In this document: positions 6,005-12,674 of the stretch, one piece after another
Layout: every line of letters starts with the position of its first letter
Numbering within the stretch: position 1 is the stretch's first letter
Origin: a virus
Reading direction: 5' to 3' (one strand)
DNA length: 31,177 nucleotides
Virus record (IMG/VR): IMGVR_UViG_3300042549_004935
Location: 1-31,177 of that record
Program-made: the position numbers and the translations under genes
The notes under the pieces: model-generated
Told to the model about the DNA's origin: nothing
Database searches by the model: none
Seen by the model: only the letters and a program-made list of their open reading frames with translations

Positions 6005-6235
6005 AACAAACTGGATAAGAACACAAACCACCTTCGTAAGTCACAGCGAAGTAACCAATGACTACACTTGCAAAACATCAATGCTTGGAACGTGCAACTG
6101 CCCTTTTAAGGGCGAGAGTAATCTTTTTGGGGGAGCTTTTTCTTTTGTTCTTTCTTTATAGTGCTTACACGTTTTCTTTGTTCTTTTCTTTTCTTTGCAT
6201 ATTTAGTGACCTTCTAATAAATTTAATAACATACA

Positions 6236-6436
6236 ATGACATACATCGTAAGAGCGAAATACAAAGGTGACATTCTTTGGAATGCAGAATTTAAAACACA
6301 CGAACAAGCATTTGATTACTTTTATGCACACGCACAATATATGTGTAAAACAGCAGGTAAAGATTACGCTTTTACTTATGACAAAGATAATCCTTGTGTC
6401 AGATTGAAAGAAATTGAAATAATCGAAAATAAATGA
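6236..6436 (+). CDS. Small hypothetical protein (66 aa)
   Basis: A 66-residue alpha-beta protein with an N-terminal strand (YIVRAKYKGDILW), a helix (HEQAFDYFYAHAQYMCK) and two further strands. This is the typical layout of tiny phage proteins with an unknown role. It is the first gene after the non-coding stretch, with an A/T-rich leader, and its stop overlaps the next start as ATGA. Gene composition is AT-rich. Confidence 0.65.
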   Translation: MTYIVRAKYKGDILWNAEFKTHEQAFDYFYAHAQYMCKTAGKDYAFTYDKDNPCVRLKEIEIIENK

Positions 6437-6786
6437 TAATCATTCCAGCACAATTAGAATCAGTAGGTACGCGAAAAGACAAAACGCTCAAACTAACCTT
6501 TGGAACAAATGAACTTTCACCTGCTCAAGCGTCCGAACTATTCACAATAGCAAATCAGTTCGGTTATCTTGCCTTCAAGGACGAAGACTTCAAACGCGAA
6601 GAACTGGATGCGGTAGAAAGTCTTAAGAGCGAGTTAGAAGATACGTTAAAGAAACCTTCACAAAGATTGAGAGGTGTTCTATTCAGACTATTCGAGCAAG
6701 ACAACGACGGGTTCAAGACGTTCTCGAAATACTACGACTCACGAATGGAACAACTTATTAACCACTACAAAGGAAAATTAGGGTAG
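6433..6786 (+). CDS. Conserved phage-type hypothetical protein (117 aa)
   Basis: It opens with a strand-rich segment (IIIPAQLESVGTRKDKTLKL), then LSPAQASELFTIANQFGYL, and ends with the helical KPSQRLRGVLFRLFEQ and a segment ending SRMEQLINHYKGKL. I recognise this arrangement as a conserved protein near the packaging/head genes of many tailed phages of Bacteroidota and Proteobacteria, but its role is not established. It may act in head assembly or as an early regulator. ATGA overlap with the gene before. Confidence 0.7.
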   Translation: MIIIPAQLESVGTRKDKTLKLTFGTNELSPAQASELFTIANQFGYLAFKDEDFKREELDAVESLKSELEDTLKKPSQRLRGVLFRLFEQDNDGFKTFSKYYDSRMEQLINHYKGKLG

Positions 6787-6826
6787 TTCTTATATTTACA
6801 TTGTAAGATACAATTACTTTCAACAA

Positions 6827-7096
6827 ATGCCATTCGAAAAAGGACAAAGCGGAAACCCGAAAGGAAAACCAAAAGGAGCTGTTTCACACAAGGTCGAAAT
6901 GTGGAATCAGTTAGGCGACTACGTTGTGACACAAGGAGCGGAAAGAGCCATGTCGGTACTTCATTCAATGGACGACGAAGACTATCTTCATCACTACCTT
7001 GCAATGCTCGAATACTTCAAACCGAAACAGGCGAGAACAGTTCACGCAGGCGACAGCGAAGCACCAGTACAAATAATCATCAACGACAAGCTGTGA
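6827..7096 (+). CDS. DUF5681-like small protein, possible terminase small-subunit relative
   Basis: The first 20 residues contain the motif FEKGQSGNPKGKPKGA, the hallmark of a short basic domain found next to phage terminase genes and on some terminase small subunits. The rest (30-70) is helical. A DNA-recognition part in packaging is plausible: the large terminase at 26725-28035 has no other obvious small partner in the window. The great distance to that gene and its opposite strand are odd. Its stop overlaps the next start as GTGA. Confidence 0.6.
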   Translation: MPFEKGQSGNPKGKPKGAVSHKVEMWNQLGDYVVTQGAERAMSVLHSMDDEDYLHHYLAMLEYFKPKQARTVHAGDSEAPVQIIINDKL

Positions 7097-7338
7097 GCAA
7101 AGCAACACTAACCTTCGACCTTAACGACAGCGACGATCGTATGGAGTTTGATCGCATGATGAAGGCGCGCGATATGGCAATGTTGTTATGGGAAATCGAC
7201 ATGAACGGATACCGCAAGTTTACCAAGTACAACGACAGGCAGGAAGCAGCGTATCAGGAAGGCATCGAAGAAGTATTCGAATACTTTCGAGCTTTACTCA
7301 GTCACCACGAAATCTACATTGAACAATTGATTGTATAA
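7093..7338 (+). CDS. Conserved small phage protein (81 aa)
   Basis: I start it at GTG 7093, which overlaps the previous stop (GTGA). The frame is open further left to 6901, but that part lies entirely inside the DUF5681-like gene and reads as nonsense. The protein is acidic and helical: ATLTFDLNDSDDRMEFDRMM is followed by KARDMAMLLWEID. Proteins of this type sit beside terminase and portal genes in many Bacteroidota phages. Function unknown. Confidence 0.7.
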   Translation: MSKATLTFDLNDSDDRMEFDRMMKARDMAMLLWEIDMNGYRKFTKYNDRQEAAYQEGIEEVFEYFRALLSHHEIYIEQLIV

Positions 7339-7367
7339 CGCGCCAAAACGCGCAAAAAAAACAAGTA

Positions 7368-7544
7368 ATGGCGGATATAACAATGTGCAAAGGCATTAAC
7401 TGCAACCAAACAAACACGTGCTACCGGTATCTCGCGAAGGCGAACCCCTACTCGCAAAGTTACTTCAGCGAATCACCAATGAAGGACGGCGACTGCGAAA
7501 TGTTTTGGGACACGCGAGAAATCAAATCGCACCCGAACGGGTAA
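7368..7544 (+). CDS. Small Cys-rich protein (58 aa)
   Basis: ATG 7368 to TAA 7542 gives 58 residues. Four Cys (C7, C12, C18, C43) around a Tyr-rich segment suggest one zinc site: MCKGINC, CYRYLAK, and DCEMFW near the end. Composition and codon use (GCG, AAC, GAC) match neighbouring genes. The A-rich leader CAAAAAAAACAAGTA precedes it. Similar CxxxxC micro-proteins occur beside phage packaging genes; the role is unknown. Confidence 0.65.
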   Translation: MADITMCKGINCNQTNTCYRYLAKANPYSQSYFSESPMKDGDCEMFWDTREIKSHPNG

Positions 7545-7603
7545 AGCAATATGCAAAAAGAACATAATCGTAACCTAGCGGGTACGAATTAACCGTAGTT
7601 GAA

Positions 7604-7624
7604 TTGTCAGCACAAACCTGACAA
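7604..7624. promoter_or_regulatory. Perfect 7-bp inverted repeat, operator or hairpin
   Basis: TTGTCAG (7604-7610) and CTGACAA (7618-7624) are exact complements around the 7-base loop CACAAAC. No T run follows, so it is not a clear terminator. Together with the repeat at 7674-7701, which shares the TGTCA core, it suggests a protein-binding region in this 217-base gap before the late genes. Confidence 0.45.
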
Positions 7625-7673
7625 AACAGATACACAAACAAAAGACAGGACAAGACAATTAGTGGCAAATGTT

Positions 7674-7701
7674 TGTCACAATTATTTGAAAAACTGTGAC
7701 A
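7674..7701. promoter_or_regulatory. Second perfect inverted repeat, TGTCACA / TGTGACA
   Basis: TGTCACA (7674-7680) and TGTGACA (7695-7701) form a perfect palindrome with a 14-base A/T-rich spacer. It resembles a dimeric helix-turn-helix or CRP-like operator and lies about 60 bases before the next gene. The shared TGTCA core with 7604-7624 makes chance less likely. Upstream, 7545-7603 holds nothing else I recognise. Confidence 0.45.
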
Positions 7702-7761
7702 CTTTCGCAAGTATAGGAGATTTTTGCGACAAAGAACAACGAAATAACAATACAATAAGGA

Positions 7762-7917
7762 ATGAGTGAAAACAAATTAAACTTCTTGCGGTCGCAGATT
7801 GCAATGTTTCATCCAGAATGGACGAAGGAACAAGTACACATGGAAGCCATACGCATTTACAACGAAGCGAACACTATCGACGACGACGACGAAGGATGTT
7901 TGTATTGTGGTTCGTAG
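7762..7917 (+). CDS. Small acidic protein ending in a CxxC (51 aa)
   Basis: ATG 7762 to TAG 7915 encodes 51 residues: a helical, aromatic first half (FLRSQIAMFHPEWTKEQVHM), an acidic DDDDE run and a final CLYCGS. The single CxxC could form a metal site in a dimer. It precedes the tail assembly chaperone by 42 bases, whose leader begins right after it. Unknown function. Confidence 0.6.
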   Translation: MSENKLNFLRSQIAMFHPEWTKEQVHMEAIRIYNEANTIDDDDEGCLYCGS

Positions 7918-7959
7918 TCAACAAAACAATTGATATTGTAGAAAATAAACAACAAACAA

Positions 7960-8544
7960 ATGAGCATCAAAGTAAGTATACCCGCAGACTATTCTTCGAT
8001 AAGCGTGAAGCAATACGTTGACTACCACAGCGCGAAGAACGACATCGACAAGTTGGTTAGCATCAGCAACCTACTGAAGGAACAAGCGGAACAAATTCCT
8101 TTCCAACACTTGCCGACCTTAATACAAGCGTTCGAAGGAACATTGCAAAACGAATCAGCGAAGTTCTTTGAAACGATTACAATCAAAGACAAGGACTTCG
8201 GTTTCATTCCCGACCTTTACTCAATCAGCATGGGTGAATACGCGGACATAAGCACCTGGGCTGCGGACGTGTCGACGAACATGGTGAAGATAATGGGAAC
8301 GCTTTACCGACCTATCGACAAGCGCGTGGGTTCGAAGTACACAATAGTACCGCACAACAAGGCAACGCGCGAGCAGGTGCAACACTACGTCGAGCAAATG
8401 ACACTCGAACAATTCAACGGCGCGCTGCTTTTTTTTTCGACTTTGCTCAACGAACTAAGCAACACTTCGCTAGATTATTTGGAGACAGAGGTGAAGAAGT
8501 TGACGACGGAGCTGACGGAGCAATTGAAGACCGAGACAACTTAA
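7960..8544 (+). CDS. Tail assembly chaperone, short form (gpG-like)
   Basis: The 194-residue zero-frame product begins MSIKVSIPADYSSISVKQY, has a helical core with a conserved-looking FIPDLYSISMGEYADI stretch, and ends in Lys/Thr/Glu-rich helix. It contains a run of nine T (8429-8437) read CTT-TTT-TTT-TCG, from which the -1 frame stays open to 8718. This is the hallmark of lambda G/GT-type chaperones, which hold the tape measure and recruit tail-tube protein. The leader AAATAAACAACAAACAAATG is strong. Unusually, the tape-measure gene is not next door but starts at 15507. Confidence 0.8.
   Translation: MSIKVSIPADYSSISVKQYVDYHSAKNDIDKLVSISNLLKEQAEQIPFQHLPTLIQAFEGTLQNESAKFFETITIKDKDFGFIPDLYSISMGEYADISTWAADVSTNMVKIMGTLYRPIDKRVGSKYTIVPHNKATREQVQHYVEQMTLEQFNGALLFFSTLLNELSNTSLDYLETEVKKLTTELTEQLKTETT
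8429..8438 (+). promoter_or_regulatory. -1 ribosomal slippery site (T9)
   Basis: Codons CTT TTT TTT TCG sit over nine consecutive T, so both the P- and A-site tRNAs can re-pair one base back. The -1 frame entered here has no stop until 8718-8720, while the zero frame ends at 8544. The slip falls near residue 159 of the short form. Confidence 0.7.
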
Positions 8545-8720
8545 ACCAAGTGTTAGGACGCTACGGTTGGTACCACTTGTTCATGGAAGCGTGCGGGCGC
8601 GACATAACTAAATTGGACGCAATTACGGAAAAAAGCGCGTGGGAAATATTTACATTTATGACTTACCTAATAGATTACAATTATGTCGAACGTACAAAGC
8701 TACAACGCGCTCATAGATAG
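8436..8720 (+). CDS. Tail assembly chaperone, -1 frameshift extension (T domain)
   Basis: After a -1 slip at the T run, translation would add 94 residues, giving a fusion of about 253. The extension begins FDFAQRTKQHFARLFGDRG, has an acidic linker, then a compact segment with LGRYGWYHLFMEA and WEIFTFMTYL, closing with YVERTKLQRAHR. No ATG opens this frame before about residue 50. In gpGT-type proteins the T domain binds the tail-tube protein. It overlaps the next gene by 38 bases. Confidence 0.7.
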   Translation, partial: FDFAQRTKQHFARLFGDRGEEVDDGADGAIEDRDNLNQVLGRYGWYHLFMEACGRDITKLDAITEKSAWEIFTFMTYLIDYNYVERTKLQRAHR

Positions 8721-10779
8721 ATTCCACGCATTCGCGTCAGGACACTTTATTCTCAAAAGATTTTCACACGGACAGATTGAAGTTTCTGACTTAGAGAAGT
8801 TTGGTGAATATCCGTTCATGCATGTAGTTCCGTCTAACGTTAGCTACGCGAAAGGAACGAAGACATTCTCTTTTCAGATTGTCCTTGCCGACTTACCACG
8901 CGACAAAGAAGATAAACCCGAATACCAACGCGAAGTATTAAGCGACCTTCAACGCATAGCTGAAGATTTGGTTGCGGAAATAACCAACCACCGCGTTTTG
9001 TTTGGTGACTTAATCACGGTACAAAACGTTTCGTTAGAACCATTCCTCGAAGAGTTTCAACACACGTTAACCGGTTGGACGATTAGTCTTGACTTACTCG
9101 TTCCGTATTATTGGGACGCATGCAGTATTCCCGCCGAATGGAACGACTTCTTCGAAAGCGGAAGCGGTGGCACGGGTTCAATCTTAACATTTATCGATTC
9201 AATCAATCGAGATGCAAACGGAAACGTTAGTCTTGTGAACGATGAAGAAACGCCAGAACCAAACTACTACTACGGAACGAACGACGAAGGGGTGCGCGGT
9301 TGGTACTTACTCGAAGCAGGCGGTGGTCTAACGTGCGAAACAATAGGCGACTGCGAAACTATCATAAACATCGAAGCAGCCATTGACGCACTCGAAGAAG
9401 AAATTCTTTTGAAGGCTGACATCACAAGCATAAGCGCGGTTGGTTTCTCGAATGACTACAACGACCTCGACAACCTTCCGACCATACCCGCAGCGCAAGT
9501 CAATTCAGACTGGAATGCAGTTAGTGGAGTGGCCGAGATATTAAACAAGCCAACGATACCAACAACGCTTCCGCCAAGTGGCGCAGCGGGCGGAGACTTG
9601 CAGGGCACTTATCCTAATCCAACAGTACATAGAGTTCATGGAGTGGACTTTCAAAGTGGCGCACCTGCGGTTGACGATACTTGGATATACGTTAGCACTC
9701 CATTAGGTCCACAACCTTTTCAATGGCAGCACAGCAAATTAAAGACTTCTCAAGTTCAGAATGATTCAACCGTAACAGGAACAAACGCAGATGATGCGTT
9801 AGAACATTTAGATAGTAGCAAAGTTCCAACAACGCGAACAATAAGCACAACAGCACCTTTAAGCGGTGGCGGTGATTTGTCAGCGAATAGAACGCTGTCT
9901 ATTCCGCAAGCGACAACAAGCGTTGACGGCTATCTTAGTGCAACGGATTGGACTACGTTCAACGGCAAGCAGGCGGCACTTGGATTCACTCCCGAAAACA
10001 CAGCGAACAAACAGAACTCGTTAGCAGTTGACGGCACAGGAGTAAAATTCCCAACTGTTGACGCTGTGAATGCTTTGTCATTTATTGACAAGGGAAAGAG
10101 AATGGTATCTTTCTTTACGGACTTTTTAACTAACGCAACATTAGACGGAGCGCAATCATTTGCATCGGGTGGCTCATTGGGTTTAATTGTAGGAGCACAG
10201 ATTCCTAACAGAACAAATCAACAAGGGGTTGCATTTTTTCAAACGAATACAGCAGCAACCAATTACATCAATTATTGTAGCAGCTCGGGAGCGGCACAAC
10301 TTTGGTTTGGTGGTGGTGCATGGAACTACGAGGCACTAATTAACATTAACACTTTAAGCACTGCACTTGAAAGGTACAGAATGATTTTTGGCTTTGGTTC
10401 AGTCATTTCAAATAGCTCAGAAACAAACGGAGTGTTTATCACATACGATGAAGGAGGCACGGCAAACGGAACAACAGCAAGTGCTAACTGGCAATGCGTA
10501 ACGGTAGACAACTCAGTGCGTACACTTACCACATCAACGACGGCAGTAACGGCATCGGCTTGGAATAAATTAAGAATTGAGATTAACGCTGCCGGAACAT
10601 CGGTTACATTTTACGTTAATGGTACAGCTATCGCAACGCATCAAACAAACATTCCGCTTGCATCAAATAGCAGATATGTTCTTATGAAAACGGGTGTAGC
10701 AAAAACAATAGGCATCACAACGAGAGGTTTTTATTGCGACTATATCGGTTATGAAAATATCTTAACAACAGCACGATGA
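8683..10779 (+). CDS. Tail protein with fibre-like repeats and lectin-like C-terminus (698 aa)
   Basis: Residues 1-150 form a structural domain (GHFILKRFSHGQIEVSDLEK; FSFQIVLADLPRDKE) that I associate with Bacteroidota siphophage tail proteins. A Gly/Ser linker follows, then fibre-type modules: GGDLQGTYPNPTV near 306 and TTAPLSGGGDLSANRTLSI with DGYLSATDWTTFNGKQ near 385-430. Residues 471-698 look like a jelly-roll/LamG-type domain (RMIFGFGS... LRIEINAAGTSVTFYVNGTA) that could bind host glycans. A tail-bound receptor-binding protein is inferred. The later half is more AT-rich. Its stop overlaps the next small gene as ATGA. Confidence 0.7.
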   Translation: MSNVQSYNALIDRFHAFASGHFILKRFSHGQIEVSDLEKFGEYPFMHVVPSNVSYAKGTKTFSFQIVLADLPRDKEDKPEYQREVLSDLQRIAEDLVAEITNHRVLFGDLITVQNVSLEPFLEEFQHTLTGWTISLDLLVPYYWDACSIPAEWNDFFESGSGGTGSILTFIDSINRDANGNVSLVNDEETPEPNYYYGTNDEGVRGWYLLEAGGGLTCETIGDCETIINIEAAIDALEEEILLKADITSISAVGFSNDYNDLDNLPTIPAAQVNSDWNAVSGVAEILNKPTIPTTLPPSGAAGGDLQGTYPNPTVHRVHGVDFQSGAPAVDDTWIYVSTPLGPQPFQWQHSKLKTSQVQNDSTVTGTNADDALEHLDSSKVPTTRTISTTAPLSGGGDLSANRTLSIPQATTSVDGYLSATDWTTFNGKQAALGFTPENTANKQNSLAVDGTGVKFPTVDAVNALSFIDKGKRMVSFFTDFLTNATLDGAQSFASGGSLGLIVGAQIPNRTNQQGVAFFQTNTAATNYINYCSSSGAAQLWFGGGAWNYEALININTLSTALERYRMIFGFGSVISNSSETNGVFITYDEGGTANGTTASANWQCVTVDNSVRTLTTSTTAVTASAWNKLRIEINAAGTSVTFYVNGTAIATHQTNIPLASNSRYVLMKTGVAKTIGITTRGFYCDYIGYENILTTAR

Positions 10780-10901
10780 TAATTACAAAATATAGAATGA
10801 TTACCGAGAACGGTTACATTGAAACACTCGACAAAAAAGAAGCTGCGAAGTGGGGTAACTACGAAATGATAACAGAAGAAGTTCCCGACGACAATGGCTA
10901 A
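10776..10901 (+). CDS. Tiny hypothetical protein (41 aa)
   Basis: ATG 10776 overlaps the fibre-like gene stop as ATGA, and its TAA at 10899 overlaps the next gene by 8 bases. The 41 residues (ITKYRMITENGYIETLDKKE, then an acidic end) form a likely strand-turn-helix. This exact tiling between two structural genes supports a real gene, though no function can be named. Confidence 0.55.
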   Translation: MIITKYRMITENGYIETLDKKEAAKWGNYEMITEEVPDDNG

Positions 10902-11436
10902 CGAACAGAGCGCACCCAACTTCTTCGCTGTCGTGAACGACATGGCTAAACGCTTTGTCGAATTGATGCAATCCGACTATCGCATGAAGCGAAAGGTAGG
11001 GCGCAACTACACGAATGCGGTTGCAAGTGGAACGCTCGAAAAGTCGCTTGCCTACCGGTTGCAAATCAAAGGACAATCGATAAACATTTCGGTCTTTGCG
11101 AAGGGCAAGGCGTCGCAGTATTTCCTAGCTCGCGAGAACGGAAGAAGACCAAACGCGACACCGCCACCTGTGAGCGCAATTCTTGACTGGATGCGAATCA
11201 AACCTATCAAGTTACGGGACAAGGAAAGCGGTAAATTTAAGAAGCCAACGGAAACACTCAAGAAACAAGTTGCCTTTATGATTGCTCGCAAGATAGGACG
11301 CGACGGTATCAAGGGTTGGAAAGCGTTCGACTACGCATACGAAAACATTTGGGACGAATACGAAGCGAAGGTAATCGAGGCATACGGAAAGGACTTTAAC
11401 GCTTCAATAGAAAATCAATTTAACGATATACAATAA
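10894..11436 (+). CDS. Putative HK97-gp10-like neck or tail-completion protein (180 aa)
   Basis: A 180-residue basic protein with an N-terminal helix (NFFAVVNDMAKRFVELMQ), a central strand-rich region (INISVFAKGKASQYFLAREN) and the motif GRRPNATPPPVSAILDWM. An open platform followed by PP and a tryptophan helix is typical of HK97 gp10-like head-tail completion proteins. It lies among tail genes, which fits. An unrelated tail assembly protein is the alternative. Its last base overlaps the ATG of the next gene. Confidence 0.6.
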   Translation: MANEQSAPNFFAVVNDMAKRFVELMQSDYRMKRKVGRNYTNAVASGTLEKSLAYRLQIKGQSINISVFAKGKASQYFLARENGRRPNATPPPVSAILDWMRIKPIKLRDKESGKFKKPTETLKKQVAFMIARKIGRDGIKGWKAFDYAYENIWDEYEAKVIEAYGKDFNASIENQFNDIQ

Positions 11437-12674
11437 TGGCAATTACAATAGACGACCAACCATACCAATACACTCCAATCGGACAACGATTGATGCTCGT
11501 TGCATCTTCGACCAACGTAGCGAACGCAGGCTTTCGTTTTGTGTTCGACTTCGGTTCGTTCCAAGTCAACGTACAACCCAACGCAAGTAGTGTAGGAATC
11601 TTAGACCTCGCGCCTATCTTCCGCGAATCGTTATTTCACGAACCTTCTTTAATTACAACAAGTTTAGACGCTGAAGATAAAAGCGTCGCGTTCATTTCTT
11701 GCACGATAAAAGAAGGTTGGCTCGTTGACGGAGTGTTCACGGTAAGCGGTACCGGAATGGCTGACATTCAAGACCTGTCCGCTTTCCTTGCTGAATATCA
11801 AGTGAGCGACGGTTACAGACCAAACCCGAACACACGCTACGCGCTCGACGGCATTACAAAATATTTAATGAGTGAAAGAAATGTAGACACGCACAAATGG
11901 AGCGAAGCGGCAGCGCGTGGTTTGTCAAGCGACTACGTGTACATTCCTACTCGCGTGGCTGACTATGGTCTTTTGTACGCCCCTTCAGCAACTATGATTC
12001 TACAAGATAACGATTTCGACATAGTGGTTTTTTCTTCGTACGACGACAGCGACGTTTTGATTGACACGCAGTTCTTGACGTTGGACAGCGACCCTTCAAT
12101 CGTTAACGTAATTGGTGCGTTTTACGGCAACATAGATTTAGCAGGTTTATTAGATTTAACAGGTGCAAAATACTACACTATACAAATTGGAAAAGAAACT
12201 GCGTTCCCTATTTACACGCCTGCTTCACGCGTGTATTGTTTCTACATTGTTCCTGACGATTGTCGTTTTGACAACGTTCGTTTGGGTTGGACGAACACTG
12301 TTGGCGGTGTGGATTACTTCAACTTCACAAAGAAGTCGGAGTTGTCGTTCAACTACGATCGTAAGCAATATCAAAAAGTAGTTGGTTCTTACAACACAGC
12401 TTCATTCAGTTTCAACAGCTACGACAGAGGAGCAACCGACCGGTACGTTACAACGACGAAAGGACTACAAATTAATAGCGACTGGGTGTCGGTTGGTGAA
12501 TTCAATCTACTTCAAACGCTTTGTCGTTCGAACGACGTGTACATAATCAACGACGACGGCACGATGACACCTGTTTTAGTCGACACGCAGAACTTCGTTA
12601 TCAAGGACGAAAGATATTCAAAACTTTACAACGTTACTTTGAATCTTAAATATTCTCAACCTGTTGGCTTATGA
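11436..12674 (+). CDS. Tail tip or baseplate structural protein (412 aa)
   Basis: Beta-rich throughout, with a start YQYTPIGQRLMLVASST, a central aromatic segment around FPIYTPASRVYCFYIVPDD, then the block VRLGWTNTVGGVDYFNF followed by KKSELSFNYDRKQYQKVVG. I associate this block with distal-tail proteins of Bacteroidota siphophages. It is immediately followed (ATGA overlap) by the large baseplate-type gene, and the pair probably forms the tail tip. No enzyme motif visible. Confidence 0.65.
   Translation: MAITIDDQPYQYTPIGQRLMLVASSTNVANAGFRFVFDFGSFQVNVQPNASSVGILDLAPIFRESLFHEPSLITTSLDAEDKSVAFISCTIKEGWLVDGVFTVSGTGMADIQDLSAFLAEYQVSDGYRPNPNTRYALDGITKYLMSERNVDTHKWSEAAARGLSSDYVYIPTRVADYGLLYAPSATMILQDNDFDIVVFSSYDDSDVLIDTQFLTLDSDPSIVNVIGAFYGNIDLAGLLDLTGAKYYTIQIGKETAFPIYTPASRVYCFYIVPDDCRFDNVRLGWTNTVGGVDYFNFTKKSELSFNYDRKQYQKVVGSYNTASFSFNSYDRGATDRYVTTTKGLQINSDWVSVGEFNLLQTLCRSNDVYIINDDGTMTPVLVDTQNFVIKDERYSKLYNVTLNLKYSQPVGL

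Larger units (their letters stand above)
5872..6235 (+). ncRNA. 364-base non-coding stretch with several hairpins; candidate structured RNA or leader
   Basis: No convincing gene fills this gap. It holds the hairpin at 5942-6004; CTTCG/CGAAG arms (6032-6036, 6047-6051); TTGCA/TGCAA arms around 6067-6096; and GCCCTT/AAGGGC arms in the segment TGCCCTTTTAAGGGCGA. It then runs into a tract of about 80 bases that is almost pure pyrimidine apart from one GGGGGAG block. The tract opposes the purine-rich plus strand of the flanking genes. A frame at 6058-6270 crosses it but reads as a string of Phe and Leu. A regulatory RNA, a leader controlling the late operon, or a replication/packaging site are all possible. 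Confidence 0.4.

Noticed and set aside
6058-6270. Frame coding a 70-residue, Phe/Leu-rich peptide
   Set aside because: It is produced by the pyrimidine tract and inverted repeats, overlaps the next gene start by 35 bases, and lacks the codon style of the neighbours. A toxic membrane peptide cannot be fully excluded.
6901-7092. Leftward extension of the 7093-7338 gene
   Set aside because: The extension lies wholly within the DUF5681-like gene in another frame and is Arg/Ser-rich, typical of a shadow frame.
7341-7355. CGCG repeats (ACGCGCCAAAACGCGC) as a hairpin terminator
   Set aside because: Only four clean pairs and followed by an A run on the transcribed strand, not a T run.
7545-7603. 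Possible tRNA or attachment site in the gap
   Set aside because: No cloverleaf arms or T-loop motif; no integrase gene to pair with an attachment site.
7522-7755. Minus-strand frame of 77 codons in the gap before the late genes
   Set aside because: It opposes the operon, overlaps the end of the 7368 gene and covers the inverted repeats; composition is not coding-like.
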